This document shows, one piece after another, positions 5,972-6,724 of a DNA stretch of 6,724 nucleotides. Each line of letters starts with the position of its first letter. The first letter of the stretch is position 1. This stretch comes from Clostridiaceae bacterium (GTDB lineage: Bacteria; Bacillota; Clostridia; Saccharofermentanales; UBA5734): the NCBI GenBank assembly GCA_012727965.1, contig JAAYFZ010000022.1, positions 1 to 6,724 on the forward strand. Reading direction: 5' to 3'. The position numbers and the translations under genes were made by a program. Under the pieces are notes generated by a model. The model worked only from the letters and a program-made list of their open reading frames with translations. It was not told the DNA's origin and did not search any database.

Positions 5972-6724
5972 ATGGTATTCATTATAGTACCATTGATGCT
6001 TATGCAGTACTTACAAATCGGACTTTACATTTTGGGCGGACTGCTTGCTCTGGCCTGTGTGCTCTCATTGTTTTTTGGCTTCTTCCTGACCAGTGCTGTT
6101 ATCAGACCACCGATTAGATCTCATAAGACAGCTCTCGAATATCATATCAACTACAATGGCGTTAGTCCCGGGTATTTTGAATCTCTTAACAAACATAAGT
6201 GGGAATTTATGAGTACGACCGGCCATTTGCTCCAAGGTTTCTGGATCGAGCCTGAACAACCACAGAATGGCAGATACATAATCATGGTTCATGGTCATGG
6301 TCACAATATGATGGGTAATCTCAAATATTTACCGCTGTTTTTATCAAGAGGTTTCAGAGTATTGATTTATGATCAAATCCACAGCGGAATCAGTGAAGGT
6401 AAATATACAACTATGGGATTGATTGAGGCAAAGGACCTCAGTAAAATAATCGATAGCCTCTATCAGTCTGACCACAAGCCAGAATTAATGGGGTTATTGG
6501 GCGAATCAATGGGAGCCGCGACCGTTATTATGAATATATGCAATGATCAGAGAGCCCATTTCGCGATTGCTGATTGTTCCTATGCGGATCTTGAAGAACA
6601 GCTGACATATCGACTGAAATATGCCTATAAACTAGGGCGCTTTCCTTTGATTCCCATTGGCAGCCTGATTTCAAAAATCCGTGCCGGGTTCTTCTGGAAG
6701 CAGGTTTCTCCTATTCAGGAACTA
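5972..6724 (+). CDS. Membrane-anchored alpha/beta hydrolase (YqkD/COG1073-like), 3' partial
   Basis: An open frame of 251 codons running off the window end. Residues about 13-43 form one hydrophobic segment, likely a membrane anchor that leaves the enzyme domain attached to the membrane; there is no lipobox. The hydrolase core follows: a strand leading to VHGHGHN (106-112), the oxyanion-hole loop; RVLIYDQIHSG (129-139), the position of the DxRGHG-like turn; and GESMGA (177-182), the nucleophile elbow with Ser179 as the expected nucleophile. IADCSYADLEEQL (199-211) is typical of this family. The reading stops at SPIQEL, just before the strands that should carry the catalytic Asp and His, so the triad cannot be completed here. 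Relatives are serine esterases, lipases or peptidases of mostly unknown substrate. The gene is divergent from the ABC exporter operon across 167 bp. The start at 5972 has AAGGAGG only 2 nt upstream, so Met9 or Met11 remain alternatives. Confidence 0.8.
   Translation, partial: MVFIIVPLMLMQYLQIGLYILGGLLALACVLSLFFGFFLTSAVIRPPIRSHKTALEYHINYNGVSPGYFESLNKHKWEFMSTTGHLLQGFWIEPEQPQNGRYIIMVHGHGHNMMGNLKYLPLFLSRGFRVLIYDQIHSGISEGKYTTMGLIEAKDLSKIIDSLYQSDHKPELMGLLGESMGAATVIMNICNDQRAHFAIADCSYADLEEQLTYRLKYAYKLGRFPLIPIGSLISKIRAGFFWKQVSPIQEL

Overview
The window reads as ordinary chromosomal DNA of a Gram-positive, low-to-mid G+C bacterium, most likely Bacillota and perhaps class Clostridia. This is inferred from strong AGGAGG/GAGG-type ribosome binding sites, tight gene packing, and protein families common in that group (a medium-form threonine ammonia-lyase with a C-terminal ACT domain, a heterodimeric ABC exporter pair, a YqkD-like membrane-anchored hydrolase). 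No rRNA, tRNA, CRISPR array, insertion sequence or phage gene is visible. The assignment to a phylum is an inference from style, not from a marker gene.

Layout. (1) Positions 2-877, plus strand: the 3' part of a nucleotidyltransferase gene whose first codons lie upstream of the window. (2) Positions 888-2114, plus strand: threonine ammonia-lyase, 10 nt downstream and probably translationally coupled to the first gene. (3) Only 7 nt further on, the plus-strand genes meet a minus-strand two-gene operon head-on. That operon, read from right to left, encodes two ABC transporter half-subunits (5804-3999, then 3945-2122). (4) Positions 5805-5971 form a 167-bp divergent intergenic region with an unusually symmetric inverted repeat and a promoter for the ABC operon. 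This is the longest non-coding stretch. (5) From 5972 to the window end, plus strand: an alpha/beta hydrolase with an N-terminal membrane anchor, cut off before its last catalytic residues.

How the parts work together. The two ABC subunits very probably form one heterodimeric exporter. The first carries Asp instead of the catalytic Glu after Walker B, and the second carries LSAGQ instead of LSGGQ. Together these produce one degenerate and one consensus ATP site, the pattern known from BmrCD, LmrCD and TM287/288. The nested palindromes covering its promoter suggest that a dimeric repressor controls it, and that the repressor gene lies outside the window. The nucleotidyltransferase and threonine ammonia-lyase share a transcript by spacing but have no obvious biochemical link. 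I see no convincing new biological system; the most rewarding items are the operator/promoter region and the asymmetric transporter.

[Form note: the original gave no confidence for any feature; the schema requires one, so the confidence numbers were supplied at reformatting from the wording of each entry.]
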